Positions 37,455 through 47,292 of a stretch of DNA of 64,000 bases are shown in pieces (positions within the stretch are counted from its first letter, which is position 1; the number at the start of each line of letters is the position of its first letter). The stretch is from positions 1 to 64,000 of the forward strand of contig JAQSDX010000013.1 of NCBI GenBank assembly GCA_029946125.1, given 5' to 3'. The position numbers were made by a program, and so were the translations under genes. Below the pieces are notes generated by a model. It saw only the letters and a list, made by a program, of their open reading frames with translations, was not told the DNA's origin and did not search any database. This stretch comes from Candidatus Methylobacter titanis (GTDB lineage Bacteria; Pseudomonadota; Gammaproteobacteria; Methylococcales; Methylomonadaceae).

Positions 37455-39051
37455 TCCGATACTGGCCGTTAAGCATCTTAGCGTCACCTTCAACCACCGG
37501 CAGACGGTGGTCGACGACATTGGTTTTGAGATCCATGCAGGCGAAACCTTCGCGTTGGTCGGAGAATCCGGTTCCGGCAAATCGATCACCGCCTTGTCGG
37601 TGCTCAGATTATTGCCCAATAATGCAAGGCTGAATGCCGACGCGATCAACCTGCAAGGCGATAATTTACTAAACCGCTCCGAATTCGAGCTGTGCAAAAT
37701 CCGCGGTCGGCGTATCGGCTTTATTTTTCAGGATCCGATGTCCTCGCTGAACCCGGTGATGACCATCGGCAGCCAGATCGAGGAAGTCATCAAGTTGCAT
37801 TTCGACCTGCCCAGGGCAGCGGTTAAACAACGGGCGCTGGAATTGTTGCAGCAAGTTGAACTACCTGATCCAAAGCAGCGTATTAAAGACTATCCGCATC
37901 AGCTTTCCGGCGGCCAGCGGCAACGGGTGATGATAGCCATTGCCTTGGCGGGCAAACCGGATTTATTGATCGCCGACGAACCGACCACCTCCCTGGATGT
38001 GACCATCCAGGCGCAAATCCTGGCGCTGCTGAAAGCTATCCAGCAACAGACCGGCATGGCGTTGTGGCTGATCAGTCATGACTTGGCGCTGGTATCCACA
38101 ATGGCCGACCGGGTTGCGGTCATGCAGCAGGGTAAAATCGTCGAAACCGGCGCGACCGCCGAGTTTTTTAACCAGCCCAAACATCCTTATACCCGCAAGC
38201 TGCTGAATGCGCTGCCGTTGATGCAGAGTTGCTTGACGCACAGCGCGCAAGAAAAACCGCCGTTACTACAGGTCAGCGATTTTTATTGTTATTATCCGAT
38301 CCGAAAAGGCATTTTCAAGCGGGTAGTCGATTTTGTGCGGGCAGTCGATGGCGTCAGTTTTGACATACAGCAAGGTAAAACCCTGGCCCTGGTCGGCGAA
38401 TCCGGCTGCGGCAAAACCACCCTGGGCAAGAGCTTGTTAAACCTGATACCCGGCAGCGGTCGGGTCGTGATCAACGGCGTCGAGTTGAATGCCTTAAGCG
38501 GAGAAGCTTTGCGGCAACAACGCGCCAATATCCAGATCGTGTTTCAGGACCCTTTTTCATCGATGAATCCGCGCATGCTGGTCGGCGACATCATCGCCGA
38601 AGGCATCAGAGCCTTGCATCCCAAGGTGAGTTCCGAGCAGCGCAAGACCCGAGTCCGGCAACTGTTGCAGCAAGTCGATTTGCCCGAAGATTCGGCGCTG
38701 CGTTATCCGCATGAGTTTTCCGGAGGGCAGCGCCAGCGCATCTGCATAGCCCGTGCCTTGGCGGTCGAACCCAAACTGATCGTCTGCGACGAGCCGACCA
38801 GCGCGCTGGACGTGTCGGTACAGGCGCAGATTATCCAGTTGCTTAAAACCTTGCAGCAGGAAAAAGGCGTGAGCTATTTGTTCATCACCCATGATCTTGC
38901 CGTCGTCGCCGAAATAGCCGATGACGTTGCCGTAATGTACCAGGGCAAGATCATCGAGCAGGGCAGTGTGGCTGAGGTTTTGACTCAGCCCAAGCAGGCT
39001 TATACCAAAAAGCTGCTGGCGGCGGTGCCGGTTTTGAAAACGGATAGTTGA
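37447..39051 (+). CDS. Peptide ABC transporter, duplicated ATPase (YejF-like)
   Basis: A 534-residue protein with two ABC ATPase domains in one chain, energising the importer. Domain 1 has Walker A GESGSGKS and signature [12 protein letters not shown]. Domain 2 has GESGCGKT and [12 protein letters not shown]. Both have Walker B aspartates ([16 protein letters not shown]). I chose the ATG at 37447 since the upstream extension is out of register with any known N-terminus; it overlaps the end of the permease gene by 8 bases. A single duplicated ATPase is a feature of the Yej system, in contrast to separate DppD and DppF. Confidence 0.93.
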   Translation: MNNPILAVKHLSVTFNHRQTVVDDIGFEIHAGETFALVGESGSGKSITALSVLRLLPNNARLNADAINLQGDNLLNRSEFELCKIRGRRIGFIFQDPMSSLNPVMTIGSQIEEVIKLHFDLPRAAVKQRALELLQQVELPDPKQRIKDYPHQLSGGQRQRVMIAIALAGKPDLLIADEPTTSLDVTIQAQILALLKAIQQQTGMALWLISHDLALVSTMADRVAVMQQGKIVETGATAEFFNQPKHPYTRKLLNALPLMQSCLTHSAQEKPPLLQVSDFYCYYPIRKGIFKRVVDFVRAVDGVSFDIQQGKTLALVGESGCGKTTLGKSLLNLIPGSGRVVINGVELNALSGEALRQQRANIQIVFQDPFSSMNPRMLVGDIIAEGIRALHPKVSSEQRKTRVRQLLQQVDLPEDSALRYPHEFSGGQRQRICIARALAVEPKLIVCDEPTSALDVSVQAQIIQLLKTLQQEKGVSYLFITHDLAVVAEIADDVAVMYQGKIIEQGSVAEVLTQPKQAYTKKLLAAVPVLKTDS

Positions 39052-39126
39052 AAGCGGATACAACTTGGGTCTTGCTGCGTTCGGGCAGTAAAGGCAGAAT
39101 AACTTCTTAACTTTGTGGATAAACTG

Positions 39127-39597
39127 ATGAAAAAACAAATCTTGTGTGCGCTAACAATGGTTCTCAGCACCTTAGCCTTTACTGTGTCAGCCGAAGAAAT
39201 CGGTGATGTCAGCACGACATTTAGGCTGCTCGGAGCCAATAATAAAATTGTGATTGAAGCCTTCGACGATCCTGATGTTCCCGGTGTTGCTTGTCATGTA
39301 TCACGCGCTAAAACCGGCGGAATGAAAGGTGCGGTAGGTCTGGCTGAAGACCCAACAGAAGCATCAATTGCCTGTCGGCAAATAGGCGCAATTGATACCG
39401 GCAAACTGGATAAATTGAAAAATGGCGAGGTGGTGTTTAAAGAAAGTCTGTCGCTGGTTTTCAAGAGTCTGCAAGTGGTGCGTTTTTATGATAAAAAACG
39501 TAATGTTCTGGTCTATTTGGCTTACAGTGACAGGGTGATTGAAGGCTCGCCAAAGAACTCTATTTCATCAGTGCCGGTTATGAAGTGGAATCAGTAA
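39127..39597 (+). CDS. creA: CreA family periplasmic protein
   Basis: A 156-residue protein with a signal peptide ([20 protein letters not shown]). The core [38 protein letters not shown] is the CreA family pattern, with conserved cysteines likely forming a disulfide in the periplasm. Function is unknown. The start at 39127 is the ATG before MKKQILC; a GTG at 39115 is an alternative. It stands alone, between the ABC operon and the deaminase gene. Confidence 0.9.
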   Translation: MKKQILCALTMVLSTLAFTVSAEEIGDVSTTFRLLGANNKIVIEAFDDPDVPGVACHVSRAKTGGMKGAVGLAEDPTEASIACRQIGAIDTGKLDKLKNGEVVFKESLSLVFKSLQVVRFYDKKRNVLVYLAYSDRVIEGSPKNSISSVPVMKWNQ

Positions 39598-39604
39598 ATC
39601 AATC

Positions 39605-39639
39605 GTAGGACGCAATACGCTGAAGTTATTACGTCCTAC
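39605..39639. repeat. Inverted repeat after creA (REP-like or terminator)
   Basis: GTAGGACG at 39605-39612 and CGTCCTAC at 39632-39639 form an 8-bp stem. There is no T tract. It may be a small palindromic element or a weak terminator. Confidence 0.5.
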
Positions 39640-39764
39640 AGGACGACTGGTTGGTTTTGGCTCGACCCGAACCGATCCGGTCTTAGCTTGGGAACCAGCG
39701 ATATTTTTCTCGATGTTCTTCGCGTTTTGGTAATTGCTCCATGCAGTCGTTCGTGGTGAAAAAA

Positions 39765-41078
39765 TCAACCCGCCAACCGCTCCCGCCATTCGGCGATTTT
39801 CATCCTCAACTCATCAATATTAACCGTAGTCAGATGGCGCTGTTTTAACAAACGTTTGCCCGCTACCCAGACATCGGTGACTTGCTGGCGGCTGGCGGCG
39901 TAGACAATCTGCGAAACCGGGCAATAGAGCGGCTGGGTTTCCAGATGCGATAAATCAACGGCAATCACGTCGGCGGCTTTGCCGAGGCTTAATGAGCCGA
40001 TTTCATTATGCAGGCCCAAAGCCTTGGCGCCGTTGATGGTCGCCATGCGCAGGGCGGTCATGGCTGGAATGGCGCTGGCGTCACCGGCAACGGCTTTGCC
40101 GAGCAATGCCGCAGTGCGCATTTCGCCGAACATATCCAAGTCGTTGTTGCTGGCCGCGCCGTCGGTACCCAAAGCCACATTGATGCCTGCGGCGATACAT
40201 TTGGCAACCGGGCAAAAGCCGCTGGCCAGTTTTAAATTGGATTCGGGGCAATGCACGATATGCGCGCCGGATTCTGCAAACCGGATGATTTCATCATCGG
40301 TCAACTGGGTCATGTGTACCGCGATGAACGACGGATCGATCAGGCCGAGTTCATGCAATCTTTGCAGAGGGCGCTGTCCGGTTTTTTCCAGTTGCTGCTC
40401 GATCTCGTGCTGCGTTTCGTGGACATGCATATGGATCGGCAGTTCCAGTTCATCGGCCAGAGTTTTGATTTTTTGCAACGGTTCGTCCGACACCGTGTAC
40501 GGTGCATGCGGCGCAAACGGAGTGGAAATCAGCGGATGGTGCCGCAGTTGTTCATGCAGAGCCAGGCCTTTTTCAATATAGGCGTCACTGTTTTCGGCCC
40601 AGACCGTCGGAAAATCGATAACGATCAGGCCGACGCTGGCGCGGATGCCGTGATGGTTCGCCTGCGCCGCGGTGATTTCCGGGAAAAAATACATGTCATT
40701 GAAGCAGGTCGTCCCGCCCAGTATCATCTCGGCTATTGCCAAGTCGGTACCGTCTTTGACAAACGCCTCGCTCATCCATTTTTGTTCCAGCGGCCAGATA
40801 TGGTTGGCAAGCCAGTCCATCAGCGGTAAATCGTCGGCAATACCGCGCATTAACGTCATCGCGGCATGGGTGTGGCTGTTGATTAAGCCGGGCAGCAGGG
40901 CGTGGTTGTCCAGATTCTCGGTTGTCGTACCTTGGTATTTCTGCTGGGCAAGATCGGTCGGCAGCAGGTCGATGATTCGACCATTATCGATAACCAGCGT
41001 ATGGTGTTCTAAGGTTACGGATTCCGGTTCAACGGGTATAATCCAGCGAGCGTGGATGAGGGTATCGACAACTGTCAT
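39765..41078 (-). CDS. mtaD: 5-methylthioadenosine/S-adenosylhomocysteine deaminase
   Basis: A 437-residue TRZ/ATZ-type amidohydrolase. Metal ligands are visible in NSHTHAAMTLMRG, HMHVHETQHE and LGTDGAASNNDLDM. Such enzymes deaminate 5-methylthioadenosine and related adenosines. The divergent neighbour, mtnA, supports a role in methionine salvage by the methylthioinosine route, although no MTA/MTI phosphorylase is in the window. AGGA lies eight bases before the ATG. Other TRZ/ATZ hydrolases act on triazines, but the context favours MTA. Confidence 0.85.
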   Translation of the reverse strand: MTVVDTLIHARWIIPVEPESVTLEHHTLVIDNGRIIDLLPTDLAQQKYQGTTTENLDNHALLPGLINSHTHAAMTLMRGIADDLPLMDWLANHIWPLEQKWMSEAFVKDGTDLAIAEMILGGTTCFNDMYFFPEITAAQANHHGIRASVGLIVIDFPTVWAENSDAYIEKGLALHEQLRHHPLISTPFAPHAPYTVSDEPLQKIKTLADELELPIHMHVHETQHEIEQQLEKTGQRPLQRLHELGLIDPSFIAVHMTQLTDDEIIRFAESGAHIVHCPESNLKLASGFCPVAKCIAAGINVALGTDGAASNNDLDMFGEMRTAALLGKAVAGDASAIPAMTALRMATINGAKALGLHNEIGSLSLGKAADVIAVDLSHLETQPLYCPVSQIVYAASRQQVTDVWVAGKRLLKQRHLTTVNIDELRMKIAEWRERLAG

Positions 41079-41231
41079 AAGATATTCCTAGGTTTGGGTT
41101 GCCGAATTATAACTTTTTAGACACTATTCGGCACGAAGGAAAGATTTAGGCGAAAGGCGAAGGGCAAAAAAACCTTGCACCTTTCGTCTCTTATAAAGAC
41201 ACTCAATAATTAGATTTTATTTTTATATTAA

Positions 41232-42272
41232 ATGACTATGCAAAATAAATTGACTGTACAAGCCTTGCAATGGACAGGCGATGCTTTAAAAGTGCTGGAT
41301 CAGCGACAATTGCCGGAAAAAATTGTTTACGATGAATACCAGGACGCCGTCGGCGTAACAGCAGCCATTGCCAGCATGCGCGTTCGCGGCGCACCGGCTA
41401 TCGGCATAGCGGCGGCTTACGGCGTGGCGCTGTCGGTACGTAAGCATTACGCGCAGTCCAATCATTGGCGGCAAAAAGTGACGGCTGATATAGAGTTGTT
41501 GGCAAAATCCAGGCCCACGGCGGTCAATCTGTTTTGGGCGCTGGATCAGATGAAGACCACATTGGCCAAGCAGCTGGATAATCCGATGGCGGCCGTTCTG
41601 GCTTGTGCGGAAAAAATCCACAGCGACGATATTGCGGCCAATCACAAAATGGGCGAACTGGGCGCCGATATTCTGGCCGACGCTAAAGGCGTGATGACGC
41701 ATTGTAACGCCGGGGCCTTGGCAACCGGCGGTTACGGCACGGCGCTGGGCGTTATTCGTAGCGCTTATCAACGCCAGCGCATTAACATTTATGCGGGCGA
41801 AACCCGGCCCTGGCTGCAAGGTGCAAGGCTGACCGTTTGGGAATTGGCGCAAGACGGCATTGCTTCGACCTTGATTGCCGATTCGGCGGCGGCATGGCTG
41901 ATGAAGTCCGGTGCTGTCGATTGGATTGTGGTCGGTGCAGACCGCATTGCCGCGAATGGCGATGCGGCAAATAAAATCGGCACCTATTCCCTGGCCGTGC
42001 TGGCCAAACAGCATGGCGTCAAGTTAATGGTGGTAGCACCAACCACGACCATAGACTGGACTATGCCTAGCGGTGATCTGATAGAAATCGAACAACGCAA
42101 CCCGAACGAATTATTGCCTGCGTGTTATAGCAACGAGGATTCCCTGGTTAGCGCCTGGAATCCGGTCTTTGACGTAACCCCGGCGGAACTGATTAACGCC
42201 ATTGTGACCGAGCGCGGTGTGGTATTGAATCCTGCCGAGCAAGGCGTGAGAGGATTAAGACATGCACTTTGA
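41232..42272 (+). CDS. mtnA: S-methyl-5-thioribose-1-phosphate isomerase
   Basis: A 346-residue protein that isomerises methylthioribose-1-phosphate to methylthioribulose-1-phosphate in methionine salvage. It resembles eIF2B-type proteins. Family motifs are visible: RVRGAPAIGIAAAYG, the active-site cysteine in MTHCNAGALATGGYGTALG and the aspartate in VVGADRIAANGD. The stop overlaps the start of the downstream CysZ-like gene by 11 bases. No later mtn gene lies in the window. Confidence 0.95.
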   Translation: MTMQNKLTVQALQWTGDALKVLDQRQLPEKIVYDEYQDAVGVTAAIASMRVRGAPAIGIAAAYGVALSVRKHYAQSNHWRQKVTADIELLAKSRPTAVNLFWALDQMKTTLAKQLDNPMAAVLACAEKIHSDDIAANHKMGELGADILADAKGVMTHCNAGALATGGYGTALGVIRSAYQRQRINIYAGETRPWLQGARLTVWELAQDGIASTLIADSAAAWLMKSGAVDWIVVGADRIAANGDAANKIGTYSLAVLAKQHGVKLMVVAPTTTIDWTMPSGDLIEIEQRNPNELLPACYSNEDSLVSAWNPVFDVTPAELINAIVTERGVVLNPAEQGVRGLRHAL

Positions 42273-42981
42273 TAAAAAAGGCAGCAACCCGGTATTAGCC
42301 GTAGGTTTTTTATTTAAAGGCCTGAAATTAGTGAGCCGCCCGGAATTGCGCAAATTCATCATCATTCCGGTATTGATTAATATCGTTTTGTACAGCGCCG
42401 CCTTGGCCTTAAGTTATTTTTATATTGCCGATTTGATCGACCAATTCATCCCCGGCTGGCTGCAATGGCTGAGCTGGATATTATGGCCGCTGTTTTTCAT
42501 CAGCTTTTTCATCGCCGGTTTTTTCACTTTTACGGTACTGGCGAATCTGATTGCCGCGCCGTTTTACGGCCATTTATCGGCAAAAACGCTGGCAATGGTA
42601 AGCGACAAACCCATTACAATAAATGAGCCGCCCTTAGCTAAGGTTCTGCTGGCGGAATTAAAACGCATGGGCTATCTGGGAACTCGAGCCTTACCGTTGC
42701 TGATTGTGTCGATTATTCCCGGTATCAATGTGATTGCGCCTGTGCTTTGGGCATTGTTCGGCGCTTGGGGCATGGCGTTGGAATATCTGGCTTATCCGCT
42801 GGAAAACGAGGGTGTATTGTTTTCCGAACAGAAAAACCTGGTCAAAAGTGTCAGGATGGGCGCGTTAAGCTTTGGCGGACTGGCGGTGTTGGGGCTGACC
42901 GTTCCGGTGCTGAATATCATCGTCGCCCCGGCTGCGGTGATTGGGGCTACGCTTTATTTTAATGAGATTAAGCGGGATTAA
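42262..42981 (+). CDS. cysZ: CysZ-like sulfate permease family protein
   Basis: A 239-residue membrane protein of the EI24/CysZ family. Features are GFLFKGLKLVSRPELRKFIIIP at the N-terminus, a group of four to five hydrophobic segments, and the conserved FLIAAPFYGHL-like segment (LANLIAAPFYGHLSAKTL). CysZ takes up sulfate for assimilation in other bacteria. It overlaps mtnA, linking sulfate uptake to sulfur salvage by context only. Confidence 0.85.
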   Translation: MHFDKKGSNPVLAVGFLFKGLKLVSRPELRKFIIIPVLINIVLYSAALALSYFYIADLIDQFIPGWLQWLSWILWPLFFISFFIAGFFTFTVLANLIAAPFYGHLSAKTLAMVSDKPITINEPPLAKVLLAELKRMGYLGTRALPLLIVSIIPGINVIAPVLWALFGAWGMALEYLAYPLENEGVLFSEQKNLVKSVRMGALSFGGLAVLGLTVPVLNIIVAPAAVIGATLYFNEIKRD

Positions 42982-43042
42982 ATGCCGGTAGTGGGAGCGT
43001 CGACCTCGGCGCTAGCCGTAACCCGACTCATTCACGCAAAAT

Positions 43043-43068
43043 GTTGGGTTACTTTACGCTAACCCGAC
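43043..43068. repeat. Palindromic repeat after cysZ
   Basis: GTTGGGTTA at 43043-43051 and TAACCCGAC at 43060-43068 (one G-T pair) form a short hairpin in a non-coding gap. It is a REP-like palindrome and could also end the mtnA-cysZ transcript. Confidence 0.45.
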
Positions 43069-43185
43069 CTACAGGACTGGGTAAAGTATTGTCAGAATGT
43101 TTTAAACATCACATATATTCGTGAAGTTTGACTAATAACGAATAATTACTTACTCTTGAAAAAAAATTAATTAATTGAGGTTGAT

Positions 43186-44028
43186 GTGGCTGGAAACAAT
43201 TGGATGACGTTGTTGCGGGATAATTCTTTTAAATACGACAAGCCTATTACCGAACTTGTAATTCCCGGAACTCATGATTCGGGGGCGTACGAATATGCCT
43301 ATACTCCCATGGTACGTGCACAGAATCTCAATATTCGCGGACAATTAGACGCAGGAGTAAGGGCGCTGGACATACGCTGTGGGGCTACGTTTTTTTCTGG
43401 CTATAATGTATTCCATGGACCCATTGATTTAGGCATGACTGTCGATTCGGTAATTGCGGATATCCGAAGTTTTTTGGATGATAATCCCGGCGAATTTGTT
43501 ATTTTGATGTTAAAACAAGAAGTCGGATTTACAGATATAAGTAATGCTGTCAATAAAATTGTGAACGATGGTCTTGGTAATAAATTATGGCAAAAGGATG
43601 ACAATCGCACCAAGTGGCCAACTACTGAGAAATGTAAAGGCAAAGCGATCGTTTTTAGCCGCTTTACCATAATCGACGCAAATCATTATTCGACAGCGGG
43701 TTGGGCTGGTGATTTTGCGAGCAAGAACCTAAATGTTGGCGGTAATCTCAGCGTAGAGATACAAGATTTGTATAATTCACCTTCGGTCGTAAACAAGAAA
43801 GCTGCGATTCTTGCCTTGCATAATAAAGGCAAAATCGATTATACAGGCACAACACTATATCTAAATTTCTCTAGTTTCGTTTGGAAACCTTATGAACCGT
43901 TGACTATTGGCCCAAGTCAGATGACGCCATACTTGATGAGGCTGAACAAAGGGGCTGGGGTTATTTGTGTAGATGGGGCTGATAGCCAACTTCTTGATCA
44001 ACTCATCAGTCTAAACAACTTCATGTAG
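43186..44028 (+). CDS. Phosphatidylinositol-specific phospholipase C X-domain protein
   Basis: A 280-residue protein with a bacterial-type PI-PLC X domain. Catalytic histidines are in LVIPGTHDSG and VFHGPID, and the segment ALDIRCG matches the family. It starts at GTG 43186, with GAGG five bases upstream. There is no signal peptide, so it is predicted to be cytoplasmic or exported by another route, whereas most characterised bacterial PI-PLCs are secreted. The sequence is AT-richer than its neighbours and is flanked by palindromic repeats on both sides, which would fit acquisition by transfer. Substrate unknown. Confidence 0.8.
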   Translation: MAGNNWMTLLRDNSFKYDKPITELVIPGTHDSGAYEYAYTPMVRAQNLNIRGQLDAGVRALDIRCGATFFSGYNVFHGPIDLGMTVDSVIADIRSFLDDNPGEFVILMLKQEVGFTDISNAVNKIVNDGLGNKLWQKDDNRTKWPTTEKCKGKAIVFSRFTIIDANHYSTAGWAGDFASKNLNVGGNLSVEIQDLYNSPSVVNKKAAILALHNKGKIDYTGTTLYLNFSSFVWKPYEPLTIGPSQMTPYLMRLNKGAGVICVDGADSQLLDQLISLNNFM

Positions 44029-44323
44029 GGTACTAAAGTCCCATAGTCATGTAGGCCGGAATAAGCCGGTTCGAGCGGCAGCGAGAACTGGGGTTTCCAG
44101 CAAACACCATTCGAACTCGCCGGAAACGCCACCTCGCGCTACGCGCTTGGATGGCCTTATTCCGGCCTACGCCTAGGTTTCAACCCCGCTCCTAACGTTT
44201 TTATGATACCTAAGTAAATGGTCATAACTTAACCAACTCAAAACGTTTCGAACGGGGCAACATATCCCGTCCGGCTTGTTTAAAACCCTCAATCCTTTTG
44301 ACTGCGATGAGTGTTAAAACCCA
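44029..44323. other. Gap holding a REP/MITE-like element
   Basis: No gene is seen. The 120-bp element at 44051-44170 dominates. The last 100 bases should hold the tusD promoter, but I see no clear boxes. Confidence 0.5.
44051..44170. repeat. 120-bp element with 15-bp perfect terminal inverted repeats
   Basis: GTAGGCCGGAATAAG at 44051-44065 and CTTATTCCGGCCTAC at 44156-44170 are perfect inverted repeats. The interior carries two more short partly complementary tracts. It has no coding capacity. It is a REP- or MITE-like element typical in form of dispersed genome repeats. Confidence 0.75.
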
Positions 44324-44713
44324 ATGAAATTCGCGATACAAGTTAATTCCAGCCCCTACCAGTCCAATGCCGGGTATACCGCGTATCAATTCATCAATGC
44401 CGCCTTGGCAGCGGGACATCAAGTGTTCCGGGTATTTTTTTATCACGACGGCGTATACCATGCATTCAAATACGCCACGCCGCCGGATGACGAACTCCAG
44501 TTCAGCGCCCAATGGAGCGAGCTGGCAAGACTGCATCAGATCGATCTAGTGGTGTGCATCTCCGCCGCGCAACGGCGCGGTTTGTTATGCAGCGACGAGG
44601 CCCAGCGGCAGGGCAAGCAGGATAATGATCTGGCCGAGGGCTTTCGCATTTCCGGTTTGGGGCAGTTGGTTGAGGCCACGCTGGAAGCCAACCGCTTTAT
44701 CGTATTCGGGTGA
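44324..44713 (+). CDS. tusD: Sulfurtransferase TusD/DsrE
   Basis: A 129-residue DsrE-family protein that passes persulfide sulfur in the 2-thiouridine tRNA relay or, in sulfur oxidisers, in the Dsr pathway. The opening MKFAIQVNSSPYQSNAGYTAYQFINAALAAGH and the active-site cysteine in DLVVCISAAQRRG match TusD. It is followed after four bases by the TusC gene. TusB is not seen downstream. Confidence 0.88.
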   Translation: MKFAIQVNSSPYQSNAGYTAYQFINAALAAGHQVFRVFFYHDGVYHAFKYATPPDDELQFSAQWSELARLHQIDLVVCISAAQRRGLLCSDEAQRQGKQDNDLAEGFRISGLGQLVEATLEANRFIVFG

Positions 44714-44717
44714 GGGC

Positions 44718-45074
44718 ATGAAGCGTTATTTGTTCGTACTGCGCAAACCGCCGCACAGCGGCGCCCAGGTTCAGGAAATGCTGGATATTATTCTGATCAC
44801 CGCCGCGTTTGACCAGCATGTCAGTATCTTGCTGCTGGACGATGGTGTGTTTCAGCTGAAAAACGGCCAGAATCCTGAAGTAGCGGGCATGAAAGATACG
44901 GCCTCCATTTTTAAAGCGCTGGAAATCTACGATGTTAACGATATTTATACCGAAGTGGAGTCGCTACAGGAACGCGGCCTAAAGCCGGGCGATTTGTGTT
45001 TGCCGGTGCAGGAGTTTTACCGGAAAGACATAGCCGGATTGATGAAACGGTTTGATGTGGTGTTTGCGGGGTAG
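44718..45074 (+). CDS. tusC: Sulfur relay protein TusC/DsrF
   Basis: A 118-residue partner of TusD. I chose the ATG at 44718 (MKRYLFVLRKPPHSGAQVQEML), because GAGGG lies just upstream and the extended frame overlaps tusD. The DsrF pattern is clear, including LLLDDGVFQLKNGQ. No DsrH/TusB gene follows: only a hairpin and the convergent ettA. Confidence 0.85.
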   Translation: MKRYLFVLRKPPHSGAQVQEMLDIILITAAFDQHVSILLLDDGVFQLKNGQNPEVAGMKDTASIFKALEIYDVNDIYTEVESLQERGLKPGDLCLPVQEFYRKDIAGLMKRFDVVFAG

Positions 45075-45095
45075 ATTTACTGTTAGCAAGAATGC

Positions 45096-45123
45096 TGTGG
45101 GGGCGACTTTAGTCGCCCCCACA
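45096..45123. terminator. Palindrome between tusC and ettA
   Basis: TGTGGGGGCGACT and AGTCGCCCCCACA form a 13-bp perfect stem with a 2-base centre between convergent genes. There is no T tract, so it may be a terminator for both or a REP-like palindrome. Confidence 0.55.
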
Positions 45124-45146
45124 AACAATACTACAATTAGAGGCGA

Positions 45147-46814
45147 TTACCCAGTCAGCTTCTTATACTTCAACCGGTGCGGATTATCCGCATCGCTACC
45201 TAGGCGGCGATGACGGTCGGCCTCGTAATCTTCATAGTTGCCTTCAAACCAGACCACGTTACTGTCGCCTTCAAACGCCAACATATGCGTGGCGATCCGA
45301 TCCAGAAACCAGCGATCATGCGAAATAACCACCGCGCAACCGGGGAACGCCAGCAGCGCTTCTTCCAATGCGCGCAGGGTTTCAACGTCCAGATCGTTGG
45401 TCGGCTCATCGAGCAACAGCACGTTGCCGCCGGTTTTAAGCAGCTTGGCCAGATGCACACGATTGCGTTCGCCGCCGGACAAATCGCCGATGCGTTTTCC
45501 CTGATCCGCACCTTTAAAGTTAAAACGGCCGACATAAGCCCGTGATGGGGTTTCATATTTACCGACGGTAATCATGTCCAGACCGTCGGAAATTTCATCG
45601 AACACGGTTTTCTTCGGGTCCAGGTCATCGCGCAACTGATCAACATAGGCAAGTTGAACGGTTTGTCCCAGCGTTAGGATGCCGGAATCGGGCTGGTCGA
45701 CACCGGCCATCATACGGAACAGCGTGGTTTTACCCGCGCCGTTAGGGCCGATAATACCGACGATGCCGCCGGGCGGCAGTTTAAAGCTCAAACCGTTGAT
45801 TAACAGCTTGTCGCCGAAAGCCTTACTGATGTTGTCGGCTTCAATGACCACGTCGCCTAAACGGGGGCCGGGTGGAATATAAATTTCCTGGGTCTCGTTA
45901 CGTTTTTGCACGTCGGATGAAGACAGCTCTTCAAAGCGCGCCAACCGGGCCTTGCTTTTGGCATGACGGCCTTTGGGGCTGGAACGTACCCATTCCAACT
46001 CTTCTTTCATGGCTTTCTGGCGAGAAGATTCCTGTTTCTCCTCTTGCAACAGCCGGTTGCTCTTTTGCTCTAACCAGCTGGAGTAATTGCCTTCCCACGG
46101 AATGCCGGAACCTCTGTCCAGTTCCAGAATCCAACCGGCCACATTGTCCAGAAAGTAGCGATCATGGGTGACCGCAACCACAGTGCCGGGGTAACCGTGC
46201 AGGAACCGTTCTAGCCAGGCGACCGATTCCGCGTCCAAATGGTTGGTCGGTTCATCCAGCAACAGCATGTCGGGGTTGGATAATAACAACCGGCACAACG
46301 CCACGCGGCGCTTTTCACCACCGGATAGCTTGGTGACATCGGCATCCCAATCCGGCAACCGCAACGCATCGGCGGCGACTTCGAGCTTGCGCTCCAGGTT
46401 ATGGCCGTCGCAGGCATTGATGAAGTCTTCCAAGAACGCTTGTTCGGCAGCCAGTTTGTCAAAGTCGGCATCGGGCAGGGCGTAAGCCGCGTAGACGGCG
46501 TCGAGTTTCGCCAAGGTTTCCTTGATTTCCGCGACGGCTTCCTCGACATTGCCGCGCACGGTTTTATTGGGGTCGAGTTGCGGCTCTTGCGGCAGATAGC
46601 CGATTTTAATGCCTTTGAGCGGGATGGCCTCGCCTTCAATCTCCTTATCGATGCCTGCCATGATACGCAGCAGCGTCGATTTACCCGAGCCGTTTAAGCC
46701 CAGCACGCCGATTTTTGCGCCGGGGAAAAAAGACAGCGAGATGTCCTTAAGGATATATTTTTTGGGTGGGACAATCTTGCCGACCCGGTTCATTGAGTAG
46801 ATGTATTGCGCCAT
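45147..46814 (-). CDS. ettA: Energy-dependent translational throttle protein EttA (ABC-F)
   Basis: A 555-residue ABC-F ATPase without membrane segments, equal in length to Escherichia coli EttA, which binds the ribosomal E site and gates translation according to ATP/ADP. Two ABC domains are seen: Walker [10 protein letters not shown] and GPNGAGKTT, signatures LSGGEKRR and LSGGERNR, and Walker [12 protein letters not shown] and [11 protein letters not shown]. The linker with [32 protein letters not shown] lies between them. The start [19 protein letters not shown] fits the family. Confidence 0.95.
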   Translation of the reverse strand: MAQYIYSMNRVGKIVPPKKYILKDISLSFFPGAKIGVLGLNGSGKSTLLRIMAGIDKEIEGEAIPLKGIKIGYLPQEPQLDPNKTVRGNVEEAVAEIKETLAKLDAVYAAYALPDADFDKLAAEQAFLEDFINACDGHNLERKLEVAADALRLPDWDADVTKLSGGEKRRVALCRLLLSNPDMLLLDEPTNHLDAESVAWLERFLHGYPGTVVAVTHDRYFLDNVAGWILELDRGSGIPWEGNYSSWLEQKSNRLLQEEKQESSRQKAMKEELEWVRSSPKGRHAKSKARLARFEELSSSDVQKRNETQEIYIPPGPRLGDVVIEADNISKAFGDKLLINGLSFKLPPGGIVGIIGPNGAGKTTLFRMMAGVDQPDSGILTLGQTVQLAYVDQLRDDLDPKKTVFDEISDGLDMITVGKYETPSRAYVGRFNFKGADQGKRIGDLSGGERNRVHLAKLLKTGGNVLLLDEPTNDLDVETLRALEEALLAFPGCAVVISHDRWFLDRIATHMLAFEGDSNVVWFEGNYEDYEADRHRRLGSDADNPHRLKYKKLTG

Positions 46815-47292
46815 AGTGTTTAGTTCAGCAGTTTAAGGTGGGTAGAGGGTATCGCGATGTCGGCTATTATTCCATGTTATTTGGTAATTTTTAAGTGTCG
46901 ATGATCAAAGGACTGAATGTGCAGCCAGTTTCAAAGGTAAAAATTGTACCCGATATTCCGCATATCTGAAAATTAAGCATTTGAAATCAATCTGTTGAAA
47001 ATTATGTTGCTAGTTAGAAAAAAACAATATCATTTAATTTCAATGAATTGGCATGGGTATGCGGAATGTCGGTTGTACGGATGTCAATATCCATTTTACC
47101 TGGCTAACATTCCGGCATTGAATCGGTGTGTTTTTAACGTAGATGGAATTGGCATAAAGCAGGTCATCAGCGTATGCTTAATTCGCTGCATTCGGCAGTC
47201 GAATTTGGCAATAGTCATCTTTAAAACACGGGTGTCCCTGTGTCATTTGCATGAATTTTTAGAAAAACCATCAATTAGTCGGAGTGAATACC
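46815..47292. other. Gap between ettA and the 34-residue gene
   Basis: No credible gene. A possible 107-codon frame at 46995-47318 has no Shine-Dalgarno and no family likeness. An inverted-repeat element of about 133 bp is at 46946-47078. Confidence 0.45.
46946..47078. repeat. 133-bp element with imperfect inverted ends
   Basis: GTACCCGATATTCCGCATA at 46946-46964 is complementary, with a few changes, to the segment at 47058-47078 (TATGCGGAATGTCGG followed by TTGTAC). It looks like a non-autonomous element or two insertion-sequence ends without the transposase. No coding content. Confidence 0.45.

Noticed and set aside
41286-42014. 242-codon frame opposite mtnA
   Set aside because: Antisense of a strongly conserved enzyme gene; histidine/glutamine-rich shadow translation.
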